Shown: positions 1 to 6,517 of the stretch, in pieces
How the letters are laid out: every line of letters starts with the position of its first letter
Numbering within the stretch: position 1 is the stretch's first letter
Source: Weeksellaceae bacterium
GTDB taxonomy: Bacteria; Bacteroidota; Bacteroidia; Flavobacteriales; Weeksellaceae
Reading direction: 5' to 3'
Length of the DNA: 10,463 nt
NCBI GenBank assembly: GCA_028698395.1
Contig: JAQVDG010000041.1
Coordinates: 1-10,463 of the forward strand
Made by a program: the position numbers and the translations under genes
The notes under the pieces: generated by a model
Seen by the model: the letters and a program-made list of their open reading frames with translations, nothing else
Database searches by the model: none
What the model was told of the DNA's origin: nothing

Positions 1-302
1 ATGGAAATCCCACTATATGGAAAAACAGTACCGGAATCAATACATTGGACACAAATGAACCGACTGCAATCAATGAGATAATGGTTTATCCCAATCCGGC
101 ATCTACTGAAATTACTATTGAAATTCAAAATAATAAAAACAGTTTGATTACACTTACAGATATGACAGGTAAGCAGGTTTATTCGGGTGATTTTCACGGA
201 ACTAAAATGAGTCTGAATGTGGAACGGTATGCAAAAGGAATATATATTCTTACTGTATTTTCAAGACAGCATACCTATTTTAAAAAAATCATCATTAACT
301 AA
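1..302 (+). CDS. T9SS-sorted secreted protein, C-terminal end (5' truncated)
   Basis: This is the last ~100 codons of a larger gene. The frame is open from base 3 to the TAA at 300-302, so the coding region enters from outside the window; the in-frame TTG at 45 is not a credible start. The visible part carries a type A T9SS C-terminal sorting domain (Por_Secre_tail type). It has a VYPNPAS motif where the domain begins, a middle LTDMTGKQVYSG strand pair, and the closing GIYILTV strand followed by a basic end (FKKIIIN). In this family the domain directs an exported protein through the outer-membrane T9SS translocon and is then usually cleaved as the cargo is attached to the surface or released. 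The functional part of the protein lies outside the window, so its activity cannot be told. The gene ends 4 bp before the end of rarA on the other strand. The presence of gldM/gldN in this window fits with a working T9SS. Confidence 0.88.
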   Translation, partial: GNPTIWKNSTGINTLDTNEPTAINEIMVYPNPASTEITIEIQNNKNSLITLTDMTGKQVYSGDFHGTKMSLNVERYAKGIYILTVFSRQHTYFKKIIIN

Positions 303-306
303 ACCC

Positions 307-1581
307 TTAATAACCGTATTTTCCTTTCCATTTTTTGTTCAAAATCGTTTTATCGGCCTGTTCTCTCGGGTTATTTCCCGGTTCGTAAAAAGTAGTTCCG
401 GAAATTTCATTGGGTAAAAACTCCTGTTCGGCAAAATTTCCTTCAAAAGCATGCGCATATTTATAATCTTTCCCATAATCTAAACTTTTCATCAATTGAG
501 TCGGTGCATTTCGCAAATGTAAAGGAACCGACAAATCCCCGGTTTGTCGAACAATTTGCTGCGCTTTACTAATTGCTTCATAAGTAGAATTACTTTTGGG
601 TGAATTTGCCAGATAAACCGCACATTGACTTAAAATAATCCGAGATTCAGGATAACCAACACTACTTACTGCCTGAAAGGTGTTGTTAGCCATAACCAAT
701 GCCGTAGGATTGGCATTTCCTATATCTTCCGAAGCAGCAATGAGCATTCTCCGGGCAATAAATTTCAAATCTTCCCCACCTTCTATCATCCGTGCCAACC
801 AATAAACGGCAGCATTCGGGTCAGAGCCGCGAATGGATTTTATGAAAGCCGATATAATATCGTAGTGCATTTCTCCGCTTTTGTCATATCGACTTAAATT
901 TTGCTGAATGGATTGCAAAGTAAGTTCATTATCAATCACAATTTCATCTGAAGAAGCACTTGAAACAACCAACTCCAATCCATTTAAAAGTTTTCGGGCA
1001 TCGCCTCCCGAAAAGCGAATCAAAGCATCGGTTTCTTTGATCGTAATGGATTGAGAAGAAAGAATTTCATCTTCTTTTACTGCTTTTTGAATCAATTCCA
1101 CCAAATCAGAAGTTTCAAGATGTTTCAAGGTATAAACCTGACAACGCGAAAGCAGTGCCGGAACTACTTCAAAACTCGGATTCTCAGTAGTAGCACCAAT
1201 GAGCGTAACCCACCCTTTCTCTACAGCTCCTAACAGACTGTCTTGTTGGGTTTTATTAAATCGATGAATTTCATCAATAAAAAGAATAGGTGCTTTTCCA
1301 CCTGAAAAGAGATTTTGATTTTTTGCTTTTTCAATAATTTCTCTTACTTCTTTTACACCGGAATTAATGGCACTTAATTCAAAAAAAGACCGCTGTGAAA
1401 GTTCTGAAATGATTTGAGCCAAGGTGGTTTTTCCCGTTCCGGGCGGTCCCCAAAAAATCAAAGAAGCAATATGACCGGAATTCAGCATAACCCGAATGGG
1501 CGAGTTTTCACCTACCAAATGACGTTGATTGATGAATTCATTTAATGTTTTAGGGCGCATTCGTTCAGCAAGCGGTTGCAT
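307..1581 (-). CDS. rarA: Replication-associated recombination protein A (RarA/MgsA AAA+ ATPase)
   Basis: A complete 424-aa protein of typical length for bacterial RarA/MgsA, relatives of eukaryotic WRNIP1/Mgs1. These AAA+ ATPases act in the cytoplasm at stalled replication forks and on single-stranded DNA ends near the replisome. Visible motifs in order: Walker A GPPGTGKT (residues 45-52), Walker B FIDEIHRF (101-108), sensor 1 GATTENPSF (129-137), an arginine-finger region LLSRC (143-147) and sensor 2 GGDARK (192-197). The MgsA-type C-terminal tetramerisation region follows, with [20 protein letters not shown] and [11 protein letters not shown]. All ATPase residues look intact. The opening [13 protein letters not shown] matches the usual family N-terminus, which supports this ATG. 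The gene is divergent from rnhB, another genome-maintenance gene, and nearly abuts the T9SS cargo gene at its 3' end. Confidence in the family is very high; the role in this organism is inferred from homologues. Confidence 0.96.
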   Translation of the reverse strand: MQPLAERMRPKTLNEFINQRHLVGENSPIRVMLNSGHIASLIFWGPPGTGKTTLAQIISELSQRSFFELSAINSGVKEVREIIEKAKNQNLFSGGKAPILFIDEIHRFNKTQQDSLLGAVEKGWVTLIGATTENPSFEVVPALLSRCQVYTLKHLETSDLVELIQKAVKEDEILSSQSITIKETDALIRFSGGDARKLLNGLELVVSSASSDEIVIDNELTLQSIQQNLSRYDKSGEMHYDIISAFIKSIRGSDPNAAVYWLARMIEGGEDLKFIARRMLIAASEDIGNANPTALVMANNTFQAVSSVGYPESRIILSQCAVYLANSPKSNSTYEAISKAQQIVRQTGDLSVPLHLRNAPTQLMKSLDYGKDYKYAHAFEGNFAEQEFLPNEISGTTFYEPGNNPREQADKTILNKKWKGKYGY

Positions 1582-1623
1582 AATTCTTTGTTTGATAAGG
1601 ATGAAATTCCGGATGATTTTTCG

Positions 1624-1645
1624 TTGTAAATATACATAAATACAA
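1624..1645. promoter_or_regulatory. Near-palindromic site upstream of rarA (possible operator)
   Basis: Within the 254-bp gap between the divergent rarA and rnhB genes there is a 22-bp imperfect inverted repeat. The outer arms TTGTA (1624-1628) and TACAA (1641-1645) pair perfectly, and so do the inner TAT (1631-1633) and ATA (1636-1638). It lies 43-64 bp before the rarA start. On the minus strand it contains TATATTTA, one base from the Bacteroidota -7 consensus TAnnTTTG, but I found no good -33 box. In AT-rich DNA such symmetry can arise by chance. I see no clear gene, RNA or terminator in the rest of the gap (1582-1835). Confidence 0.25.
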
Positions 1646-1835
1646 TGAAAAGATTGATACAGACTCTACTTCTGCCAAGGCAATAATTGTTTTTCCAAAA
1701 ATTCAAAAAAGAATTTCAGAAAAAGGAACTGTTGTTATGTAAACTGTAAAGTTGTATAGTGTATAAAAAATCATTATCAATGTTTTTGGGATTTAACTTA
1801 CCACTATTTACCTTATAATTTCTAAATTTACTGCT

Positions 1836-2471
1836 ATGAAACTACAATTTAACCATAACAAAACAGAAGCGGGATGCGATGAGGCAGGCAGAGGTTGCTT
1901 AGCGGGTCCGGTAGTAGCAGCTGCGGTTATTTTAAAAAAAGATTTTGACAATGACTGGATTACAGATTCAAAACAATTGTCAGAAAAAAAGAGGAAAATT
2001 GCTCGAATTTATATTGAAGAAAATGCTTTGGCTTGGTCGGTGGCGTATATAAATCCTGAAAAAATTGATGAAATCAATATTTTAAATGCGAGTATTTTGG
2101 CAATGCACTTAGCTTTGGATGGTTTAAAAATTGTACCGGAATTCATTGCCGTGGATGGAAATCGTTTTAAAAATTATAAGGACATTCCACATAATTGTGT
2201 GGTAAAAGGCGATGCAAAATACAAAAACATTGCAGCTGCTTCTATTTTGGCAAAAACCTATCGTGACGATTGGATGGAGAAATTACATGAAGAATTTCCG
2301 TATTACAATTGGAAAAAAAATAAAGGATACCCGACCAAAGAACATCGTGAAGGAATACGTTTACATGGTGCTTGTCTCCACCATCGAAATTCCTTTCGAC
2401 TATTACCTTCTCAATTGGAATTGGATTTTACAAAAACATATTTTGAACAAAGTTCCCAACTTCCTAAATAA
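1836..2471 (+). CDS. rnhB: Ribonuclease HII
   Basis: A complete 211-aa type 2 RNase H. This enzyme cuts the RNA strand of RNA-DNA hybrids and nicks 5' of single ribonucleotides misincorporated in DNA, starting ribonucleotide excision repair. The family's metal-binding DEDD set is visible: D15 and E16 in the N-terminal CDEAGRG motif, D107 in AVDGN and D126 in VKGDAKY. The [13 protein letters not shown] helix (135-147) and the GYPTKEH motif (164-170) are also present, as is the usual C-terminal [11 protein letters not shown]. Length is normal for the family. The ATG at 1836 places the DEAGRG motif at the usual distance from the N-terminus. The gene is divergent from rarA and is followed after 62 bp by a gene for a small exported protein. 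I found no convincing promoter or terminator for it. Confidence 0.96.
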   Translation: MKLQFNHNKTEAGCDEAGRGCLAGPVVAAAVILKKDFDNDWITDSKQLSEKKRKIARIYIEENALAWSVAYINPEKIDEINILNASILAMHLALDGLKIVPEFIAVDGNRFKNYKDIPHNCVVKGDAKYKNIAAASILAKTYRDDWMEKLHEEFPYYNWKKNKGYPTKEHREGIRLHGACLHHRNSFRLLPSQLELDFTKTYFEQSSQLPK

Positions 2472-2533
2472 ATACGGCATTTGCCCTATTCCACAGTTAG
2501 TGTACAACTCTTAATTTTACCAAAAATATTAAT

Positions 2534-3025
2534 ATGAAAACACTAAAAATTTTATTTGTATTCTTGTTCATTACCGGTTATTCTTTTCAAGTTTCAGCAC
2601 AAACCAATGATGAATGGTCTGTTGTTGGAGAATTTGTTGAAATACTCGGTGAAATGAATACGCATTTCGTTAAGTTTAAAGGAGAGGTTTATTCTGACAA
2701 AGGTGGAACAAAGCAATATATGAGCACTTACAACCATAAAGGAGCTGTTACGGCTATGATTACACATAAGAGTAAAAGTTCTTCGTATGGGATTTTTTAT
2801 GATTTATCACAAAAAGACCCATCTTTTCAAAAAGAAATTCTGGCAGATTATGTTGCAATATTCCTTCATTTAGAAAAATCCGGTTTTAAAATGGAATATG
2901 ATTCTAAGAAAATTCAGGATGGCGATTATACGGTAATGCGTTTATTGGACGAAGATGGAAATACCTTTACGGAATTGAATATAAACGAGACCGAGTTTAT
3001 GGTTGTTTTTTATTATTATGAATAA
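2534..3025 (+). CDS. Small exported protein of unknown function
   Basis: A 163-aa ORF that I do not recognise. It begins with a clear Sec signal peptide: basic start MKTLK, hydrophobic core ILFVFLFITG, and a likely signal peptidase I cleavage after VSA (residue 22), leaving a mature N-terminus QTNDEW. There is no lipobox cysteine, and the mature protein has no cysteine at all. It contains no membrane segment beyond the signal and no T9SS sorting domain, so the product is probably periplasmic. The mature part alternates short beta-like and helical stretches, ends in an acidic tract (DGNTFTELNINETEF), and closes with an aromatic VVFYYYE. It lies 62 bp after rnhB on the same strand, and its final 10 bp overlap the end of the symporter gene on the opposite strand. 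The signal peptide and codon usage like that of the neighbours support it being a real gene; function is unknown. Confidence 0.8.
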   Translation: MKTLKILFVFLFITGYSFQVSAQTNDEWSVVGEFVEILGEMNTHFVKFKGEVYSDKGGTKQYMSTYNHKGAVTAMITHKSKSSSYGIFYDLSQKDPSFQKEILADYVAIFLHLEKSGFKMEYDSKKIQDGDYTVMRLLDEDGNTFTELNINETEFMVVFYYYE

Positions 3026-4704
3026 TTCTTGTTGGAATTTCTCATTTTTTGTATCCATTCCAATCCGATTGCTAAAAGCATTACTAATGCACAGCCAAAT
3101 AAATTCAACCATAAATAAGGCATCCAATCAAGCCACCAACCGGTAATTACAATGATTTGAGTACATATAGCTGCTCGAAACACGGATTGTGAACGAACGA
3201 ATTTTACAAAAAATGCCAACAGAAAAATTCCGAGTACATTTCCGTAAAATATAGAGCCGATAATATTTACCAATTGAATTAAATTATCAAATAAATCAGC
3301 TACACTGGCAAAAAGAATCGCTAAAATACCCCAAATCAAAGTAAACCATTTGGACATCTTCAAATAATGTTTTTCGGACTTATTTTGGCGGTTTCTTTTA
3401 TACAAATCAATGGTTGTTGTCGTTGCCAGCGCATTTAACTCCGAAGAGGTGGAAGACATGGCAGCACTCAATACCATGGCTAAAATCAAGCCGATGACAC
3501 CGCGCGGTAAATGATTCAAAACAAAATGAATAAAAACATAATCTTTATCATTCGTTTCTGCTTTTGGATTGGCTTGTTTGATGATTTCTTTTGCTTGATT
3601 TCTTAATTCTTTATCCTTTTTATCAGCTGCAATAAGCTGTGGTCTTAAAATTTCTTTTTCAGCAGCATCCGATTCAGTGAACTGATAAATTAATTGTTGC
3701 CGATTTTCAAAATTTTGCTGCAGTTGATTTTCAATAGTATGGTATTCATTTGAAAATTCTGACTGAACAACTGCTTCTGTGGCTGTTGGATTAAAATTCA
3801 AAGGAGAGGAATTGAACTGATAAAATACAAAAACCATTACACCGACTCCTAAAATAAAAAATTGCATCGGGATTTTTAGGAAACCGTTCATAATCATTCC
3901 CATTTGACTTTCCCGAATAGATTTCCCTGATAAATAACGTTGTACTTGACTTTGATCTGTTCCAAAATAAGAAAGTGAAAGAAAAGTTCCACCAATAATT
4001 CCACTCCAAAAAGTATAACGGTTATTGAAATCAAACGAAAAGTCCAAAACGTCTAATTTTCCACTTGCTCCGGCTATTTCCAAAGCATTTGAGAAGTTAA
4101 TTCCTTGTGGCAATTCTATTATCAAAATGATGAAAGCAACCAACATACCGCCCATCATAATCGCCATTTGTTGCTTTTGAGTAACATTAACTGCACGAGT
4201 TCCGCCCGAAACTGTATAAATAATGACTAATGAACCAATGATGAGATTCATCCACACTAAATCCCAGCCCATAACAGCCGATAAAATAATGGCGGGAGCA
4301 AAAATGGTGATTCCGGCAGAAAGTCCGCGTTGAATTAAAAATAAAAGTGCGGTTAATGTTCGGGTTTTAAGGTCAAACCGACTTTCTAAGTATTCATAAG
4401 CTGTATAAACATTGAGTTTTCGATAAATTGGAATAAAAATCAGACAAATAATTACCATGGCAATGGGTAAGCCAAAATAAAACTGAACAAAGCCCATTCC
4501 GTCATGAAAAGCCTGACCGGGCGTAGAAAGAAATGTAATAGCACTTGCCTGAGTTGCCATTACCGATAAACCCACGGTGAGCCAGTTGGATTTATCATCT
4601 TTTAAAAAATCATTGACATTTTTGCTTCCTCGAGTTTTGAGGCTTCCATAAAGCACAATGAACAAAAGTGAACTGCCTAAAATAACCCAATCGATACTGT
4701 GCAT
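3016..4704 (-). CDS. Sodium:solute symporter (SSS family)
   Basis: A 562-aa polytopic inner-membrane protein of the SSS family (LeuT fold), which uses the sodium gradient to drive solute uptake. About 13 hydrophobic segments can be read. Family landmarks are the TM1 region with ATQASAITFLSTPG (50-63), the SGGTRAVNVTQKQQ signature (166-179), FGTDQSQVQRYLSG (247-260), and SAAMSSTSSELNALATTT (413-430), where family members have the serine residues of a sodium site. Between the segments near 281-297 and 389-412 lies an unusually long hydrophilic, glutamine- and lysine-rich stretch (about 300-388). The substrate cannot be assigned from sequence; sugars, sialic acid, amino acids and others all occur in this family. 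The start codon overlaps the stop of a 43-aa membrane ORF by one base, suggesting translational coupling. The 3' end overlaps the convergent exported-protein gene by 10 bp. Confidence 0.93.
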   Translation of the reverse strand: MHSIDWVILGSSLLFIVLYGSLKTRGSKNVNDFLKDDKSNWLTVGLSVMATQASAITFLSTPGQAFHDGMGFVQFYFGLPIAMVIICLIFIPIYRKLNVYTAYEYLESRFDLKTRTLTALLFLIQRGLSAGITIFAPAIILSAVMGWDLVWMNLIIGSLVIIYTVSGGTRAVNVTQKQQMAIMMGGMLVAFIILIIELPQGINFSNALEIAGASGKLDVLDFSFDFNNRYTFWSGIIGGTFLSLSYFGTDQSQVQRYLSGKSIRESQMGMIMNGFLKIPMQFFILGVGVMVFVFYQFNSSPLNFNPTATEAVVQSEFSNEYHTIENQLQQNFENRQQLIYQFTESDAAEKEILRPQLIAADKKDKELRNQAKEIIKQANPKAETNDKDYVFIHFVLNHLPRGVIGLILAMVLSAAMSSTSSELNALATTTTIDLYKRNRQNKSEKHYLKMSKWFTLIWGILAILFASVADLFDNLIQLVNIIGSIFYGNVLGIFLLAFFVKFVRSQSVFRAAICTQIIVITGWWLDWMPYLWLNLFGCALVMLLAIGLEWIQKMRNSNKNYS

Positions 4705-4835
4705 TAGCTAAAAATTTTCATTATAACATAAAACAAAGCAATGTAAACAGCATTTATAAGCAATAGCCAAGTATAAGAAGCTTGCCATTTTATTTCCGGA
4801 TTTTCACGGAACGGGTTTTTCTCGGATGAATTCAT
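4704..4835 (-). CDS. 43-aa single-pass membrane protein, possible symporter subunit
   Basis: A short ORF directly upstream of the symporter gene on the same strand. It starts with ATG at 4835-4833 and ends with TAA at 4706-4704; the last A of that stop is the first base of the symporter ATG (TAATG). It encodes 43 residues: a polar N-terminus (MNSSEKNPFRENPEIKWQ) followed by one hydrophobic segment of about 20 residues (TWLLLINAVYIALFYVIMK, roughly 23-41) and a short basic end. Other SSS transporters are known to have small membrane partners encoded just upstream, such as YhdT with PanF and DUF485 proteins with ActP, but I see no clear sequence match to those. From gene order, overlap and topology I infer an accessory subunit or a coupling leader. 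There is no direct proof that it is translated. Confidence 0.65.
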   Translation of the reverse strand: MNSSEKNPFRENPEIKWQASYTWLLLINAVYIALFYVIMKIFS

Positions 4836-4917
4836 TGTACGAAAATAACAACAATTCTGAGAATATGTTTAATTAGTTGAAATTGATTTATTCAGACTTT
4901 TCAGTCAAACGGGCTTT

Positions 4918-5391
4918 TTATTTATTCAAAAGGACATTTACCCAACTTTCGGAGAGCGGCAATTCCCATGATTCTTCAAAATCAGACAAAGTTTTGACTC
5001 CATTATGGAAAACACTTGCATGTTGCGGAATTTCGTCTTGTTTCACTTTTTGTTTGAATTCATTCAATGGAATTGTAAAAATCTCATTATTGATACTGTA
5101 AGAAACCATCATATTATTCAGTAGTCCTAAATTAAATTTTGCTTCAATTCCTTTTATGAACTGTGTCAGACTATCAACTGAGCAACCCGAAGTTTTTACC
5201 AAAGTTTCATCGACTGCGATAACAATAAAACGATCGTATGGAAGTGCGTAAGCTGCGGTCAGTTCTGCTCCGTGCGCATTCCAATCCGACATAAAACTAT
5301 CCAAAGATTGTTCAATTTCATCTATTTCTTCTGAAGTGAAATTGCGGATAGCTTGATAAATTAATATTTTTGATTCTTGTGGTAAATTCAT
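4918..5391 (-). CDS. Conserved Bacteroidota protein of unknown function (often labelled 'ABC transporter ATPase')
   Basis: A complete 157-aa soluble protein without signal peptide or membrane segment. From memory it resembles a family widespread in Flavobacteriia whose members are often labelled ABC transporter ATPase. I see no Walker A (GxxxxGKS/T), no LSGGQ signature and no Walker B, so that label is not supported. Features that look family-defining are an N-terminal acidic helix (EEIDEIEQSLDSFMSDW), WNAHG (37-41), an aromatic-hydrophobic strand YDRFIVIAVDE (52-62), SGCSVDS (68-74) and a C-terminal SWELPLSESW (141-150). The conserved-looking Cys70 in a Ser-rich turn could be functional, but this is a guess. 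The gene starts 34 bp after the DUF3108 gene and lies 82 bp before the 43-aa ORF, all in the same direction, so shared transcription is likely. Confidence 0.78.
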   Translation of the reverse strand: MNLPQESKILIYQAIRNFTSEEIDEIEQSLDSFMSDWNAHGAELTAAYALPYDRFIVIAVDETLVKTSGCSVDSLTQFIKGIEAKFNLGLLNNMMVSYSINNEIFTIPLNEFKQKVKQDEIPQHASVFHNGVKTLSDFEESWELPLSESWVNVLLNK

Positions 5392-5425
5392 TTTTTATTT
5401 TTTTGAAAACTTAAATAACGAGTAT

Positions 5426-6196
5426 TTATTTGGTGAAATTTAATGGGTATTTTACATTTTTATAATCATGTAAATCTACTTTTAAAGAGCCAACTGCTAA
5501 TTCTGCTTTTATTTGAACCGGAATATGATTCTCATCATCCGTTACCCACATAGTTACACTTTCTGATTCTTTAAAAACACGACCTGCTTGAACATAGGGA
5601 CGGATTTTTAAACATTTGATTTTCCCGTATTTTGTTTTCATTGTTTCTCGGCCTAAAATCATCAATTTAAACTTAAAAACCTCGTCTGTCATGAAAACAT
5701 CAACACCAATAAAATCGCCTGTTTTTAAATCATCGGTATTGTAATTTCGTAAATAATAAAAAGCAGAGAGTAAATCCTGAACCTGATTGGTAATCGGATA
5801 ATAAGTAATGCTTTTTGCTTTTCTATCATCTAATTTTGCGATTTTCTTTTTGTGGTCAAATGTTACAACTTGATCGCGTGTATAGCCTCCTTCGTCAATT
5901 TTCCGCACAAATTTAGTTGGTTGGTTAATTCCTTTATCAATAAAACTTTCGTAACGATCATCTACTTTGTAGAAAACACGAACAGCTCCGGAAGAAGAGC
6001 CTTCGCCCACTATATGATAATGCGGTCGTCCGTCATAATTTGAATTTTTGACGGTTAAACTTGCAAATCCTGCGTTTAATAATCCATAGTGAACTCTGTA
6101 CCGTAAAAACTCTCCTTCTTGATAATGAGGTGATTCATTTTTAAGAAATGACATACCAAATAATAAAAGAAAAGGTAAAAGAATAAGTTTTTTCAT
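5426..6196 (-). CDS. DUF3108 exported protein
   Basis: A complete 256-aa protein. The first ~19 residues form a signal peptide or signal anchor (basic MKKL, then ILLPFLLLFGMSFL). No lipobox cysteine is seen, so the rest is probably periplasmic. The body fits the DUF3108 family: an early YQEGEFLRYRVHYGLLNAG (25-43), with the typical start in which a strand-rich domain follows the signal; a DDRYESFID strand (78-86); the family-like YPITNQVQDLLSAFYYLR (133-150); GDFIGVDVFMTDEV; and the closing MWVTDDENHIPVQIKAEL. The biochemical role of the family is not established; proteins of this kind are generally thought to be periplasmic beta-rich proteins linked to the cell envelope. The gene has its own promoter-like sequence 42-49 bp upstream and is followed closely by the 157-aa conserved gene. 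Confidence 0.86.
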   Translation of the reverse strand: MKKLILLPFLLLFGMSFLKNESPHYQEGEFLRYRVHYGLLNAGFASLTVKNSNYDGRPHYHIVGEGSSSGAVRVFYKVDDRYESFIDKGINQPTKFVRKIDEGGYTRDQVVTFDHKKKIAKLDDRKAKSITYYPITNQVQDLLSAFYYLRNYNTDDLKTGDFIGVDVFMTDEVFKFKLMILGRETMKTKYGKIKCLKIRPYVQAGRVFKESESVTMWVTDDENHIPVQIKAELAVGSLKVDLHDYKNVKYPLNFTK

Positions 6197-6237
6197 TTAT
6201 TTAACTTTTAGGGCAAACCATAAAACAAAGTCTTTGC

Positions 6238-6266
6238 CAAAGTTATTTATTGCTTTTAATGACTAA
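6238..6266 (-). promoter_or_regulatory. Probable promoter of the DUF3108 gene
   Basis: On the minus strand there is TAACTTTG (6245 to 6238), a perfect match to the Bacteroidota -7 consensus TAnnTTTG. It is preceded after 17 bp by TTAG (6266-6263), one base from TTTG for the -33 box. Transcription would start near 6231, giving a leader of about 35 nt before the ATG at 6196. It lies in the 59-bp gap after the NifU-domain gene and extends slightly into its 3' end, so DUF3108 and downstream genes may be transcribed both from here and by read-through from mrp. Confidence 0.45.
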
Positions 6267-6507
6267 CAGAGGTTTCTAAATTAATTACTTTAACAATTTC
6301 CGGTGCGTGTTTTTTAATCGTCATTTCTACTCCGGATTTTAATGTCATTTGATTAACGGTACAATCTGTACAAGCCCCTAATAGCCGAACTTTCACTATT
6401 CCGTCTTCAATTGAAATCAATTGAATATCGCCTCCGTCATTATTCAAAAAAGGTCGAATTTCTTCTAAGGCTTTTTCTACTCTTTGGTTTAAGCTTTCTT
6501 GTTCCAT
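6256..6507 (-). CDS. NifU C-terminal-domain Fe-S scaffold/carrier protein
   Basis: An 83-aa protein consisting only of the NifU C-terminal (Nfu) domain. It contains RPFLNNDGGDIQLISI (18-33) and GACTDCTVNQMTL (45-57), whose Cys46 and Cys49 form the CxxC that, in the family, holds a [4Fe-4S] cluster shared between two monomers and passed to target proteins. Unlike Azotobacter NifU there is no IscU-like N-terminal domain. I chose the ATG at 6507-6505. It gives the normal domain start (QRVEKALEEIRPFL), and the stop of mrp lies 10 bp upstream. A longer reading from an ATG at 6588 would run inside mrp and add 27 residues unlike the family. The tight spacing indicates co-transcription with mrp and a joint role in Fe-S cluster assembly or delivery. 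Confidence 0.92.
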   Translation of the reverse strand: MEQESLNQRVEKALEEIRPFLNNDGGDIQLISIEDGIVKVRLLGACTDCTVNQMTLKSGVEMTIKKHAPEIVKVINLETSVSH

Positions 6508-6517
6508 GTTTACAAAT

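Noticed and set aside
1..81. ATG at base 1 as a gene start
   Set aside because: This frame stops after fewer than 30 codons, and the sorting-domain gene occupies another frame.
45..302. Independent small gene starting at TTG 45
   Set aside because: The frame is open upstream to the window edge and the product is a C-terminal sorting domain, which is normally the tail of a large protein.
1646..1835. Possible small RNA or peptide in the rarA-rnhB gap
   Set aside because: I found no ORF with good features, no terminator hairpin and no strong promoter, only AT-rich sequence.
2476..2485. Palindrome GGCATTTGCC just after rnhB
   Set aside because: The two-base centre cannot form a stable RNA hairpin, and a single 10-bp dyad is not enough to call an operator.
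4895..4906. Small hairpin GACT/AGTC after the 157-aa gene as a terminator
   Set aside because: It has only 4 bp of stem and no U tract, too weak to terminate.
4877..5101. Plus-strand ORF of 74 aa opposite the 157-aa gene
   Set aside because: It is the antisense shadow of a well-supported gene with no recognisable features and poor amino-acid composition.
6212..6238. Inverted repeat GGCAAA/TTTGCC between the NifU-domain and DUF3108 genes as a terminator
   Set aside because: The stem is 6 bp with a 15-bp loop and no T run follows on the minus strand; one arm overlaps the likely promoter of the DUF3108 gene.
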